Shown: positions 27,596 through 35,550 of the stretch, in pieces
Numbering within the stretch: the stretch's first letter is position 1
Layout: each line of letters starts with the position of its first letter
Made by a program: the position numbers and the translations under genes
Assembly (NCBI RefSeq): GCF_026723765.1
Contig: NZ_CP113524.1
Coordinates: forward strand, 3,767,001-3,831,000
Origin: Lacrimispora xylanolytica
GTDB lineage: Bacteria; Bacillota; Clostridia; Lachnospirales; Lachnospiraceae
Length of the DNA stretch: 64,000 bases
Direction of reading: 5' to 3'
The notes under the pieces: model-generated
Told to the model about the DNA's origin: nothing
Database searches by the model: none
The model's input: only the letters and a program-made list of their open reading frames with translations

Positions 27596-27639
27596 TTTCG
27601 TAATAATTCTCCTCTCATAATCTAAACGAGTCTATTGGC

Positions 27640-28146
27640 TTATTGTTTTATGGATAACGGACTGTCGGACAACGCCCACCCCTCTACAACTCTGACTCCG
27701 CGCTCATCACCATTGTCCTTGAATCTTACGAACTCCATGGTATGCTGGAGGATTTCAGTACCCGTGTCTAAATTTTTCACCTTCACAGTATAGCGAATTG
27801 CACACCAGTTATCTTTAATGATCATGTTGTCAAATTTGCCCAGTTCCATTGTGAAATGTTGAAAAAGCTGTCCCATCATGCTCTTGTACTCTTCCAGTGT
27901 ACAGCGGCGCTGGGTACCATTATAAGGAATGTTGTAATATGCATCCGGCTCATATAAAGTGTTACACCACTCAAGCCAGCCGTCATAGCCACCATTCCAG
28001 TTTTTAAAGCCATTCTCTAAACGGTTGCGGATAGCTTCCTCTAGTGCCGTCTGGTACGTGGTCTGGCTAGTCATTTCATCTATAAGGGCATAGGTATCCA
28101 CAATGCCGGCCTTATCCATCTGATTTTTAACATTGTAATTATTCAT
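27640..28146 (-). CDS. SnoaL/NTF2-like protein, single domain
   Basis: A 168-residue soluble protein from the ATG at 28146, with GAAAGGAAG 8 nt upstream; an in-frame TTG at 28164 lies within that ribosome site and is rejected. It shows the same signature as the lipoprotein downstream: FKNWNGGYDGW, LEEYKSMM, FDNMIIKDNWCAIRY, HTMEFVRFKD. It has no signal peptide, so it acts in the cytoplasm. It lies 44 nt before the lipoprotein gene. The ligand is unknown. Confidence 0.82.
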   Translation of the reverse strand: MNNYNVKNQMDKAGIVDTYALIDEMTSQTTYQTALEEAIRNRLENGFKNWNGGYDGWLEWCNTLYEPDAYYNIPYNGTQRRCTLEEYKSMMGQLFQHFTMELGKFDNMIIKDNWCAIRYTVKVKNLDTGTEILQHTMEFVRFKDNGDERGVRVVEGWALSDSPLSIKQ

Positions 28147-28188
28147 AATTGTACTTCCTTTCAAAATGTTAATCTAAAGTTTGTTTTT

Positions 28189-28284
28189 TCAAATACTTGC
28201 TTTTATATCTGCCGTCATACATAAGGCAAGGACTGGAAATCCATGATTATTGCAGTGGCACATATTTTGCAGCTGAAATGCCAT
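28189..28284 (-). CDS. Candidate 31-residue Cys-rich small protein
   Basis: An ORF starting at ATG 28284, preceded by GGAAGGAG at good spacing (9 nt), stopping at 28189. The peptide holds Cys9, Cys11 and Cys22 and the motif CHCNNHGFPV, which could bind a metal. It lies in the leader between the regulated promoter (28337) and the SnoaL gene, 42 nt upstream of the latter. It could be a true small protein or a leader peptide. The strong ribosome site is the main evidence; no relatives are known to me. Confidence 0.5.
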   Translation of the reverse strand: MAFQLQNMCHCNNHGFPVLALCMTADIKASI

Positions 28285-28336
28285 ATAGTCAATCTCCTTC
28301 CTTGATATTGCTGTTGTGATTTCGTGCTATGAACAT

Positions 28337-28373
28337 ATCTTAATGGGCGAAGGTTGAACGAAAGTAAAAAAAG
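28337..28373 (-). promoter_or_regulatory. Predicted response-regulator-controlled promoter of the SnoaL operon
   Basis: On the minus strand the block TTTACTTTCGTTCAACCTT lies directly upstream of TAAGAT (28342-28337). The same block lies at exactly the same distance from TATAAT in the promoter of the response regulator gene (30186-30222). No -35 consensus exists in either, as expected for activator-dependent promoters. The leader to the SnoaL start is about 185 nt. Confidence 0.6.
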
Positions 28374-28392
28374 CAAAAATTATGAAAGAAAA

Positions 28393-28436
28393 AAAGCGTA
28401 AACCAAACATACGTCTGATTTACGCTTTTTTTTCCA
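28393..28436 (-). terminator. Terminator of the two-component operon
   Basis: AAAGCGTAAA pairs with TTTACGCTTT, with T-runs on both sides; it lies five bases after the kinase stop. Confidence 0.8.
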
Positions 28437-28440
28437 TTCC

Positions 28441-29475
28441 TTAGATGGGTAACGTGATTAAAAAGGTACTTCCCTCTTGAGGTTTACTTTCTACGCAAAT
28501 GCTACCCCCACAAAGAGTAATAATGCGGGAAACAATGGAAAGGCCAATACCGCTGCCTCTTACGGCAGAGGTAGTATCGTGCTGATAATATTTTTCAAAA
28601 ATATGTGCGGCGGTTTCTTCGTCCATACCTATACCGCTGTCGAAAAATTTAAGAGTAATCTCATTAGAGGTACACTTTGCGGCTATTTTAATTTCCCCAT
28701 GTTCAGGGGTGAATTTAATGGCATTAGTAAGAACATTAATCCATACCTGTTCCATCAGCTCCGCATTGCCCACATAACAAATATCGTCTACATCCAGTTC
28801 CAGCTCTATCTTCTTCTGTTCAATTTTCGGCAGCAGCAGGATAGCACACCGCTTTATTTGTTCGGATAAATTGTATGCTTCTTTTTCGGTGATAATTTCG
28901 CAGGCCTCCACCTTGGAAAGCAGAAGTGTGGACTGCGACAAGGTGGACAAACGAAGAGATTCATCGGCAATGATCTGAAGATATTGATTGCGTTCCGTGT
29001 TTTCTATGTCATCTCCTGTGTCAATAAGGTATTGTGCAAATCCTGAAATTGAAGTAATAGGTGTATTGAATTCATGTGAAAAATCATTGATAAAGTTTTG
29101 CATTTCTGTTTTTGTATTTTTAAGCTCTGCTGCCATACGATTAAACCCATCATAGATTGGTGCATATTCATCTGCCTTTTTGCAGTCTAGCTGTACGTCC
29201 AGATTGCCATTGGATACTTCTTTTATACCAATTAACAGATCATCCATTTTTCTGCGAACAGACCGCAGTGTGAAAACCGTTCCCAAACTGACTGCAAGAA
29301 TCATAAGTGGTATGATTGCCAGCATAGAAAGCGCATTTTCCGAATTCATGCCAAGCCAGCATGTAGCAATAAGCCCATAGGCCATCACAGCACCAACAAC
29401 TACGATTGAGTCTGCAACGAAAACCCACTTAAATTGAATCAGTTTAAAGGTTGATTCTTTTTTATACTGTTTCAT
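28441..29475 (-). CDS. Sensor histidine kinase (HAMP, HisKA, HATPase)
   Basis: A 344-residue membrane kinase. Two transmembrane helices (about 18-40 and 50-70) with a very short loop leave almost no extracellular sensor. HAMP follows (about 71-125), then the H-box FSHEFNTPITSI with His134, N-box and G-boxes (GSGIGLSIVSRI). Kinases with such a small loop often sense membrane or partner signals. It overlaps the regulator gene by 14 bp, so the two are coupled. Confidence 0.92.
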   Translation of the reverse strand: MKQYKKESTFKLIQFKWVFVADSIVVVGAVMAYGLIATCWLGMNSENALSMLAIIPLMILAVSLGTVFTLRSVRRKMDDLLIGIKEVSNGNLDVQLDCKKADEYAPIYDGFNRMAAELKNTKTEMQNFINDFSHEFNTPITSISGFAQYLIDTGDDIENTERNQYLQIIADESLRLSTLSQSTLLLSKVEACEIITEKEAYNLSEQIKRCAILLLPKIEQKKIELELDVDDICYVGNAELMEQVWINVLTNAIKFTPEHGEIKIAAKCTSNEITLKFFDSGIGMDEETAAHIFEKYYQHDTTSAVRGSGIGLSIVSRIITLCGGSICVESKPQEGSTFLITLPI

Positions 29476-30157
29476 GGCTGCCTCCTATCTTATGAATGAC
29501 AGCTTTATATCCCAGTCCGCGAATGGATACCAACTCGAATTCTCTGCACATCGAAAGCTTGTTGCGCAGGCGGCTGATGTAGGTTTTAATAGTATCGTAC
29601 TCTGTCTCAGAATCACATCCCCAAATCCCGTCCATTAGCTGCTGTTTGGTGAATACCACATTGGGGTAGGAGAGAAACTTGTACAGCAGGTTGAATTCCT
29701 TGTTTGTCAACGAGATCGTTTCGCCGTTATACTGAGTTGATAAAGTGTTCTGTTCCATAGTAAAACCACCGATAACGATACGGTTTTCGTTAGCAATCTG
29801 TGCTCGCCTCATCAGTGCCTTAATACGCCAAATAAGTTCCTCGTAGTCGATGGGTTTTGTCATGTAATCATCTACGCCGGATGCAAATCCTTCTTTTTTG
29901 TGTGTAAAGGTATTCATCGCCGTCAGCATAATGACTGGTGTCATATCACCCACATCCCGCAGGGCACGTACCAACTCATATCCATTCATGTTTGGCATTT
30001 GAATATCCACAATGAGTAGATCAACATGTACGTGGTCGAGAACTTCTAACGCTTCTTCGCCATCAGCAGCTTCTTTTATTTTATATAGGTGACTAAGTTT
30101 TGTTTTTGTTAAAAGACGTACCATCTGATCATCTTCTACGATAAGAATTGTAACCAT
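29462..30157 (-). CDS. Response regulator, OmpR/PhoB family
   Basis: A 231-residue protein. The receiver has VEDD and phospho-acceptor Asp51 (LLIVDIQMPN), MLTA and Lys (MTKPI). The C-terminal winged helix follows (LTNKEFNLLYKFLSYPNVVFTK; YISRLRNKL). GGAGGG precedes the ATG. It probably binds the sequence block shared by its own promoter and that of the SnoaL operon, which would make it autoregulated. Confidence 0.93.
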   Translation of the reverse strand: MVTILIVEDDQMVRLLTKTKLSHLYKIKEAADGEEALEVLDHVHVDLLIVDIQMPNMNGYELVRALRDVGDMTPVIMLTAMNTFTHKKEGFASGVDDYMTKPIDYEELIWRIKALMRRAQIANENRIVIGGFTMEQNTLSTQYNGETISLTNKEFNLLYKFLSYPNVVFTKQQLMDGIWGCDSETEYDTIKTYISRLRNKLSMCREFELVSIRGLGYKAVIHKIGGSHETV

Positions 30158-30185
30158 ACATGCCCTCCTTTAAAAGTTAATATAC

Positions 30186-30222
30186 ATTATATCTGCAAAA
30201 GGTTGAACGAAAGTAAAAAAAT
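30186..30222 (-). promoter_or_regulatory. Predicted autoregulated promoter of the two-component operon
   Basis: The minus-strand block TTTACTTTCGTTCAACCTT lies upstream of TATAAT (30191-30186), identical in sequence and spacing to the SnoaL operon promoter. Confidence 0.6.
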
Positions 30223-30248
30223 GTGAACCATTTTACACAATTAAAAAA

Positions 30249-30307
30249 GAGACAACCGAAACACTACTATGCCAGATCCGGCAATAAGCGGTATTTCCAG
30301 TTATCTC
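30249..30307 (-). terminator. Terminator of the yfcE-rlmL-rdgB operon
   Basis: On the minus strand GAGATAACTG pairs with CGGTTGTCTC, followed by TTTTTT, just after the stop at 30317. Confidence 0.6.
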
Positions 30308-30316
30308 TCTCCTTTC

Positions 30317-30808
30317 TTAAGCTCCCAGGAAATTTAGGGTAAAATGGGCCTCACCCGTCTCATCCACTTCCATGATCATATAAGATGGCTTACGCCCCTC
30401 CTGTCTTGGATAAGACAGGCTGCCTGGATTTAAAACGATAACTCCGTTATGTACCTCATAAAACGGACGGTGGGTGTGACCATACATAACGATATCAAGA
30501 TTCCTCTCCCTGGCCTCCAGCTCCAGACGTTCCACGCCAAGAGAAACATTGTAATAATGACCGTGAGTTAAAAGAATCCTGTATTTACCGATAGTAATCT
30601 CCTTTTCCCGGTCAAGATCGGAAAAAAAGTCATTGTTCCCAAGAACCATATGGACCTGACAGTTTTCCCCTGCCCAGCCGGTAATCTTCTCCTCACTTCC
30701 TTCCGAGTCACCAAGATGGATAAGCATATCAAAAGGGCCGGATTCTGTAATAATCTTATAGAGGCTGTCATCTTTTCTGTGAGTGTCACTGACGATCAGT
30801 ACTTTCAT
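30317..30808 (-). CDS. Metallophosphoesterase, YfcE/MJ0936 family (first)
   Basis: A 163-residue phosphodiesterase with the dinuclear metal motifs SDTHRK (8-13 region), HLGDSEG, LGNNDF, LTHGHYY and YGHTHRP. The family hydrolyses model phosphodiesters; the cellular substrate is unknown. It starts one base after the rdgB stop with GGAGGAAG before the ATG. A second family member stands at the head of the same operon (33923). Confidence 0.9.
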   Translation of the reverse strand: MKVLIVSDTHRKDDSLYKIITESGPFDMLIHLGDSEGSEEKITGWAGENCQVHMVLGNNDFFSDLDREKEITIGKYRILLTHGHYYNVSLGVERLELEARERNLDIVMYGHTHRPFYEVHNGVIVLNPGSLSYPRQEGRKPSYMIMEVDETGEAHFTLNFLGA

Positions 30809-30809
30809 C

Positions 30810-31418
30810 CTACTTCCTCCCGTAATATTCCATAAGCTTGCATTTCATCGCATCCAGTGCCTTACCCCGGTGGCTGATCTTGTTTTTCTCTTCCATGGTA
30901 AGCTCTGCCGCTGTTTTTTGAAACTCAGGCAGATAAAAAATGGGATCGTATCCAAAGCCCTCTTCTCCTGCAGGGTTGTCCGCCAAAATTCCTTCCATGG
31001 TTTCTTCTGTATGAAGCACATTTCCATCTGGCAGAACTGCCGCTATACTGCAGACAAACCGGGCGCTTCGTTCGTCTCCTCTGGCCTTTGCCGCACGGTT
31101 TAAGAGATTCTGATTCTTAATCTCGTAGGAGGTATCCTCTCCCATGTACCTGGCAGAATAAATTCCCGGCTCTCCGTTTAAACAGTCAATGACAAGACCG
31201 GAATCATCAGCAAGTACGATGCCTCCTGTCTTTTCCCATACAGCTCTGGCTTTAATCTCTGCATTTTCCAAAAAGGTGGAACCATCTTCTACTATGTTAA
31301 GATCAGCTCCTGCCTCTTTCATGGAAAGGATTTTCATACCCAGGTCCTTTAAAATCTCCCGGATCTCCCTCATCTTTCCTTCGTTTCCAGTTGCAAAAAT
31401 TATCTTATCCTCGTTCAT
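30810..31418 (-). CDS. rdgB: XTP/dITP diphosphatase RdgB (Ham1)
   Basis: A 202-residue house-cleaning enzyme that removes ITP, dITP and XTP from the nucleotide pool. Family motifs: FATGNEGKMREI at the start, LADDSGLVID, GEPGIYSAR, EEGFGYDPIFY, and KNKISHRGKALDAM at the end. AAGGAG precedes the ATG. Confidence 0.95.
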   Translation of the reverse strand: MNEDKIIFATGNEGKMREIREILKDLGMKILSMKEAGADLNIVEDGSTFLENAEIKARAVWEKTGGIVLADDSGLVIDCLNGEPGIYSARYMGEDTSYEIKNQNLLNRAAKARGDERSARFVCSIAAVLPDGNVLHTEETMEGILADNPAGEEGFGYDPIFYLPEFQKTAAELTMEEKNKISHRGKALDAMKCKLMEYYGRK

Positions 31419-31442
31419 TGATACTCTCCTTTATCACCAGCC

Positions 31443-32762
31443 CTATCGGTCTGTCGTATACGCTTTTAAGCAAAGATTGCAGTCCTGCTTTTTCTCCACC
31501 CGCTCCCAGTGATTGCCATCGGGGCTTAAATAGCCTTCCCCATCAGATAAGTCCACAAGGGTTCGCCCATCTCCTGTATCATACTCGATGGCTGCAGGGT
31601 GAATGGCATCTGGTGTGGTGATCTTTACCATAACCGCAAATCGTTCTCCCTTATTAAGCTTTTGCTCTTCCTTTAAGCTGCCGGTAACAGGAACCGTATA
31701 ATAACCGGCATTGATAAAGCTCCCCTTTGCTAACAGCACCTTCCGGTCGAAATCCCCGCCGCTTACGATCGCAGCCTCGTCACTTACCTTCCCCACTCCA
31801 TATATTTCATAGGAGGTGTTTTTAGCTGTTGCATAAAAGCCAACTGCAGACAAAGCCTCATCACCTTCTGCTTCGTAAACATTGGAAATCCAGATGGTAT
31901 CTTCTCCATACCCCAGCTGTCCTACCCAGCCTCTTAAATCAGACTGGTAGATATGGCTGTAATTGTCCGTATCTTCCGTCAGGGAATATACCAGATTATT
32001 CATTCCAATATTGGAATCATAATATGACACATAATAATAGCCCTGCTCTCCAAAGCCTTTCCCCCAGCTGTTCAAACAAATAAATGCCCCGTTTCCGTTC
32101 ACCGGCTCATTAAAATTCTCCTTGGGATAATGATCGTCCCAGCCAATGATTACAGAATCGTGGTTTGGAGGCTCAGAGCCAATATAGCAATACGCATATG
32201 CCTTTTCATTGTAGGAGGCGGAACGGCTGTTTTCATCGGTCATGGAGGTATATAGGGAACTCTGTACCCCGCCATAGCGTAGAACCGCCTGTTTTATTTT
32301 TTCATAATCCTTACCGGGAATCATCTGAACTTCCTGGACATGCTTGACCGCTTTTAATCCCTTTGGAGAAACGCCATCTCCATAAGGATCCTGTTCTTCC
32401 AGAACCGGTCCCTTCCAGGAGAGGAGATAAGCTAAAGACATGGTGAATTCACCGCCCTCTTCCTGAGGGATGGAAAAACCATTCCCGAGGGACATATGGT
32501 CTTCGGAAAAATCCTTAGATTCTCCTAGCAGCAGGCTGGCCTCCAGTGCCTGAAGGGAGGCAAAGGCCCAGCAGGTTCCAAGGTTTCCCTGGTTTTTAAC
32601 GGCTGGCACCCTGCCCTTTTTTCTCCCATCATAGGAGGCAGGAAGGGCACCGTTATATTCCGTCACCTTTCCTGCTTCTGGTTGTTCGGGAGTTTTGTAT
32701 TGACATCCCACGATACTACAGACTGCGAAAAAAATGACGGCAATCCATTTTTTAATTTTCAA
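31443..32762 (-). CDS. Papain-like (C1A) cysteine peptidase lipoprotein with lectin-like C-terminus
   Basis: A protein of 439 residues starting at TTG 32762, with AGGAG six bases upstream inside the end of the methyltransferase gene. The signal peptide ends in SIVGC (Cys20). The catalytic triad is visible: oxyanion Gln58 and Cys64 in NQGNLGTCWAFA, His in NHDSVIIGWDDHY, and Asn in CLNSWGKGFG. The C-terminal ~170 residues resemble the lectin-like domain common after bacterial C1A peptidases. It acts at the outer face of the membrane. It is odd in an operon of nucleotide and RNA enzymes, but the 11-bp overlap and 24-bp gap show co-transcription. Confidence 0.9.
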   Translation of the reverse strand: MKIKKWIAVIFFAVCSIVGCQYKTPEQPEAGKVTEYNGALPASYDGRKKGRVPAVKNQGNLGTCWAFASLQALEASLLLGESKDFSEDHMSLGNGFSIPQEEGGEFTMSLAYLLSWKGPVLEEQDPYGDGVSPKGLKAVKHVQEVQMIPGKDYEKIKQAVLRYGGVQSSLYTSMTDENSRSASYNEKAYAYCYIGSEPPNHDSVIIGWDDHYPKENFNEPVNGNGAFICLNSWGKGFGEQGYYYVSYYDSNIGMNNLVYSLTEDTDNYSHIYQSDLRGWVGQLGYGEDTIWISNVYEAEGDEALSAVGFYATAKNTSYEIYGVGKVSDEAAIVSGGDFDRKVLLAKGSFINAGYYTVPVTGSLKEEQKLNKGERFAVMVKITTPDAIHPAAIEYDTGDGRTLVDLSDGEGYLSPDGNHWERVEKKQDCNLCLKAYTTDR

Positions 32763-33921
32763 CCGAATCTCCTGTTTTTCTTTTTGGAGGCTTTGGCCCC
32801 ATAAACTGATAGAAATAGGTCTTCATCATACCGTTATAGATCTTACGGTTCTTATCTGCTTTTCTTCCAATGTATTTTTCCGCGTCTTCATAGGCCGTGA
32901 TCATATACAGGGACCAGGCATCAAGGGCTTTGTAACGCTCGCCGATCTGACGGTAGAGCTCAGGAAGATTCTTTTTCTCTTCAATTCGCTCACCATAAGG
33001 CGGGTTGGTGATGACAAATCCATATTTTTTCGGATGGCTTAATGCATTCACTGGTCTTTGCTGGAAATGGATCATATGCTCTACGCCTGCAGAGGCTGCA
33101 TTGGATTTTGCTGCTTTTATGATCTCAGGATCGATATCATATCCCTGTAAATCTACTTTTACATCCTGATCCACCAGATCATTGGCTTCATCCATAGCAT
33201 CGTACCAGCATTTTCTTGGAATCAGATTCTTCCAGTCTTCGGAAAGGAAGGAACGATTCATGCCAGGAGCCATATTCGCAGCCATCATAGCCGCTTCAAT
33301 TAAAAAGGTACCGCTACCGCAGAACGGGTCCACTAAAATACGATCCTTATTCCATGGAGTCAGCATAATGAGGGCTGCTGCAAGAGTCTCTGTAATAGGA
33401 GCCTTACTGGTAAGGGTTCTGTAGCCTCTCTTATGAAGAGAATCTCCTGTGGTATCGATTCCCACAGTTACCTCATCTTTGTAAAGAAATACTCTGATAG
33501 GATAAGAGCTTCCTTTTTCTTCGAACCATTCCACACCGTAAGACTTTTTCATTCGTTCCACCATTGCCTTTTTCATGATGGACTGAATGTCAGAGGGACT
33601 GAACAGCTTACTCTTTATTGAGGAAGCCTTGGCAACCCAGAATTTACCGTCCTGGGGAATATACTCCTCCCAGGCAATGGATTTTGTTCCCTGAAAAAGA
33701 TCCTCAAAGGATTCCGCATGAAAGGTGCCTGCCTTTAAAAGCACACGCTCTGCGGTACGAAGAAAGATATTTGCCCGGCAGATGGCTTCATCATCACCAA
33801 TAAATGTCACTCTTCCATCTTCAACGGTTGTAATGTCATATCCTAAATCTGTTATTTCTTTTTTTAATACCGCTTCCATGCCAAAATGACAGGGTGCGAT
33901 CAATTCAAATGTTCTTTTCAC
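32752..33921 (-). CDS. rlmL: 23S rRNA (guanine-N2)-methyltransferase, RlmL/YpsC type
   Basis: A 389-residue THUMP-containing methyltransferase. Residues 1-165 hold the ferredoxin-like and THUMP RNA-binding part. The SAM domain shows DPFCGSGTFLIEAA and the N2-guanine motif NPPYGERI. The start is GTG at 33921 with AGGAG upstream. It lies one base after the yfcE-type gene. The protein is single-domain, unlike the enterobacterial RlmKL fusion. Confidence 0.9.
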   Translation of the reverse strand: MKRTFELIAPCHFGMEAVLKKEITDLGYDITTVEDGRVTFIGDDEAICRANIFLRTAERVLLKAGTFHAESFEDLFQGTKSIAWEEYIPQDGKFWVAKASSIKSKLFSPSDIQSIMKKAMVERMKKSYGVEWFEEKGSSYPIRVFLYKDEVTVGIDTTGDSLHKRGYRTLTSKAPITETLAAALIMLTPWNKDRILVDPFCGSGTFLIEAAMMAANMAPGMNRSFLSEDWKNLIPRKCWYDAMDEANDLVDQDVKVDLQGYDIDPEIIKAAKSNAASAGVEHMIHFQQRPVNALSHPKKYGFVITNPPYGERIEEKKNLPELYRQIGERYKALDAWSLYMITAYEDAEKYIGRKADKNRKIYNGMMKTYFYQFMGPKPPKRKTGDSVEN

Positions 33922-33922
33922 C

Positions 33923-34471
33923 TTATTCTCCTAAGTCTATTTCTTTTTGTACATTTCCCTCAAAATCCAGGATACGAAATACCTGTTCTTCCAGTATTCC
34001 ATAGGTTGGCGGATTACCGCCCTTTGGAATGGATACAGAACCGGGATTTAATATGGTAATGTCTCCTTCCCGCTCTGCAGTCAGGATGTGTGTATGGCCA
34101 TGAAGGAGAATATCTCCCTTTTGTACCGGCGGCAGATGATCTTTATGATAGATGTGACCATGTGTGAGATAGATTGTCAGACCGTTTACTACCAACAGTC
34201 CATAATCTGCCAGTACCGGAAATTCCAGTACCATCTGATCTACTTCCGTGTCACAGTTTCCTCTCACACTATAGATCTGGTCCTTTATGCCATTTAACAT
34301 AGAAATGACCGCTTTCGGATCGTAATCCCTTGGAAGGTCATTCCTGGGACCATGATACAAAATATCCCCTAACAAAATCAGCCGGCTGGCACCGGACTTT
34401 CTATATTCATCTAACAGGAGCCCACAGTAGTAGGCTGACCCATGAATGTCAGAAGCAATCATATATTTCAT
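33923..34471 (-). CDS. yfcE: Metallophosphoesterase, YfcE family (second)
   Basis: A 182-residue phosphodiesterase with motifs SDIHGS, LLGDILYHGPRN, VRGNCDTE, LTHGHIYH and HGHTHI. It is closer to E. coli YfcE than the copy at 30317 (184 residues there). It is the first gene of the operon yfcE - rlmL - peptidase - rdgB - yfcE-like, with GAAGGAG before the ATG and its own promoter at 34503-34531. Confidence 0.92.
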   Translation of the reverse strand: MKYMIASDIHGSAYYCGLLLDEYRKSGASRLILLGDILYHGPRNDLPRDYDPKAVISMLNGIKDQIYSVRGNCDTEVDQMVLEFPVLADYGLLVVNGLTIYLTHGHIYHKDHLPPVQKGDILLHGHTHILTAEREGDITILNPGSVSIPKGGNPPTYGILEEQVFRILDFEGNVQKEIDLGE

Positions 34472-34502
34472 AATTTACTCTCCTTCTGTATATAATAGAT
34501 AT

Positions 34503-34531
34503 ATTTTAAAGCTAGGGGATATTTCTGTCAA
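34503..34531 (-). promoter_or_regulatory. Promoter of the yfcE-rlmL-rdgB operon
   Basis: On the minus strand TTGACA (34531-34526), a 17-bp spacer and TAAAAT (34508-34503). Confidence 0.7.
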
Positions 34532-34540
34532 TGAATTTAC

Positions 34541-34849
34541 CTAACCCCATACCATATATTTTCCCCGATAGTAAGCAATTCCATTGGCAATGTTGACCAC
34601 ATGATATCCATATGGCTCCAGATTCCGGCAGACCATCATGCTCTGCCCGCCTCTGGCACAGTAAAAAATTAAAAGTTTATCCTTCGGCAGGGAGCCGATC
34701 CAACGGTCCATTTCTTCGTAGGGATAGTTAACTGCGTTTCGAATATGGGCTTTTTGATAGGACTGCCTGTTTCGAAGATCTATAATCATGATATTATCCT
34801 TATAATCAATATAATTATCAATTTCCCAAATGGGGATGGTCTGGAACAT
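34541..34849 (-). CDS. Single-domain rhodanese-like protein
   Basis: A 102-residue protein of one rhodanese fold. The active-site loop reads FYCARGGQSM, with Cys as the sulfur carrier, preceded by IIDLRNRQSYQKAHIRNAVNYP. A sulfurtransferase or persulfide role follows from the family. The downstream yfcE gene has its own promoter. Confidence 0.9.
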   Translation of the reverse strand: MFQTIPIWEIDNYIDYKDNIMIIDLRNRQSYQKAHIRNAVNYPYEEMDRWIGSLPKDKLLIFYCARGGQSMMVCRNLEPYGYHVVNIANGIAYYRGKYMVWG

Positions 34850-34935
34850 ATTATCACCTGTCCTTTCTATAATAATATATTCCAGATTTTGCGGTTTGCG
34901 AAAATTTTAGAGGATGAGCCTGGATACGAAAAAAA

Positions 34936-34976
34936 CGCAGGAAAGAACACCATGTCTCTTTCCCACGCCTTTTTTC
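34936..34976. terminator. Terminator downstream of the SRDS-repeat gene
   Basis: GC-AGGAAAGA pairs with TCTTTCCCACGC, with T-runs on both strands. Confidence 0.7.
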
Positions 34977-35000
34977 GTTTTTTCTTAAAATCAGAAATAA

Positions 35001-35324
35001 TTACTTGTTGCAGTCACGGCTTGTGTCTCTGTAAGAGTCACGGCTGGAATCTCTGCTGGAGTCTCTGCTGGAGTCACGGCTGGAATCTCTGCTGGAGTCA
35101 CGGCTTGTGTTGTTGTAAGAGTCACGGCTGGAATCTCTGCTAGAATCACGGCTTGTGTTGTTGTAAGAGTCACGGTAAGAATCACGGCTTGTGTTGTTGT
35201 TCATCTTATCCTGCATCTTGTCCTGTGATTTGTTCTGGTTGTTATTCTGGCTCTTGTTCTGGTTGTTGTTCTGGTTGTTGTTTCTTGAAGAGTTGTCCAT
35301 ATCATTGTAGTTATTTCTAGACAT
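35001..35324 (-). CDS. Low-complexity Asn/Gln and SRDS-repeat protein
   Basis: A 107-residue, fully hydrophilic protein. Residues 1-45 are rich in Asn, Gln and Lys; residues 46-104 are built from SRDS and NNTSRDSYRDS units repeated 13 times or so, ending in DCNK with the only Cys. CAGGAGG lies well before the ATG, and a terminator follows, so it is a real gene. The even mix of Arg and Asp makes a neutral disordered chain. It could be a hydrophilin, a spore-associated filler or a phase-separating protein; none can be shown. The near-identical codons indicate recent slippage expansion. Confidence 0.75.
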   Translation of the reverse strand: MSRNNYNDMDNSSRNNNQNNNQNKSQNNNQNKSQDKMQDKMNNNTSRDSYRDSYNNTSRDSSRDSSRDSYNNTSRDSSRDSSRDSSRDSSRDSSRDSYRDTSRDCNK

Positions 35325-35515
35325 TGTATTTACCTCCTGTAGGTGTTGTTTGTTACATGAACTAGTATGGCGGAAACAGGACAGATTATACTTATTTCTA
35401 ATTTAAAAAAATTGTCAAAAATTTAATTATTCTCTGTTTATGAGCATCTCAGAGAGGAGACCCCTATTTTTTTTATAATATAGAAATCCTTATAAATACT
35501 TAATAAAAATTAACT

Positions 35516-35544
35516 TTGCAATTTCATTCTGGCTATATTATAAT
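35516..35544 (+). promoter_or_regulatory. Strong promoter of the candidate small RNA
   Basis: TTGCAA (35516-35521), exactly 17 bp, TATAAT (35539-35544), with no ORF downstream. Confidence 0.6.
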
Positions 35545-35550
35545 TGAATT

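Noticed and set aside
35030-35210. Regular repeats resembling a CRISPR array
   Set aside because: The repeats are contiguous 12-15 bp codon units in frame, with no spacers; they encode SRDS.
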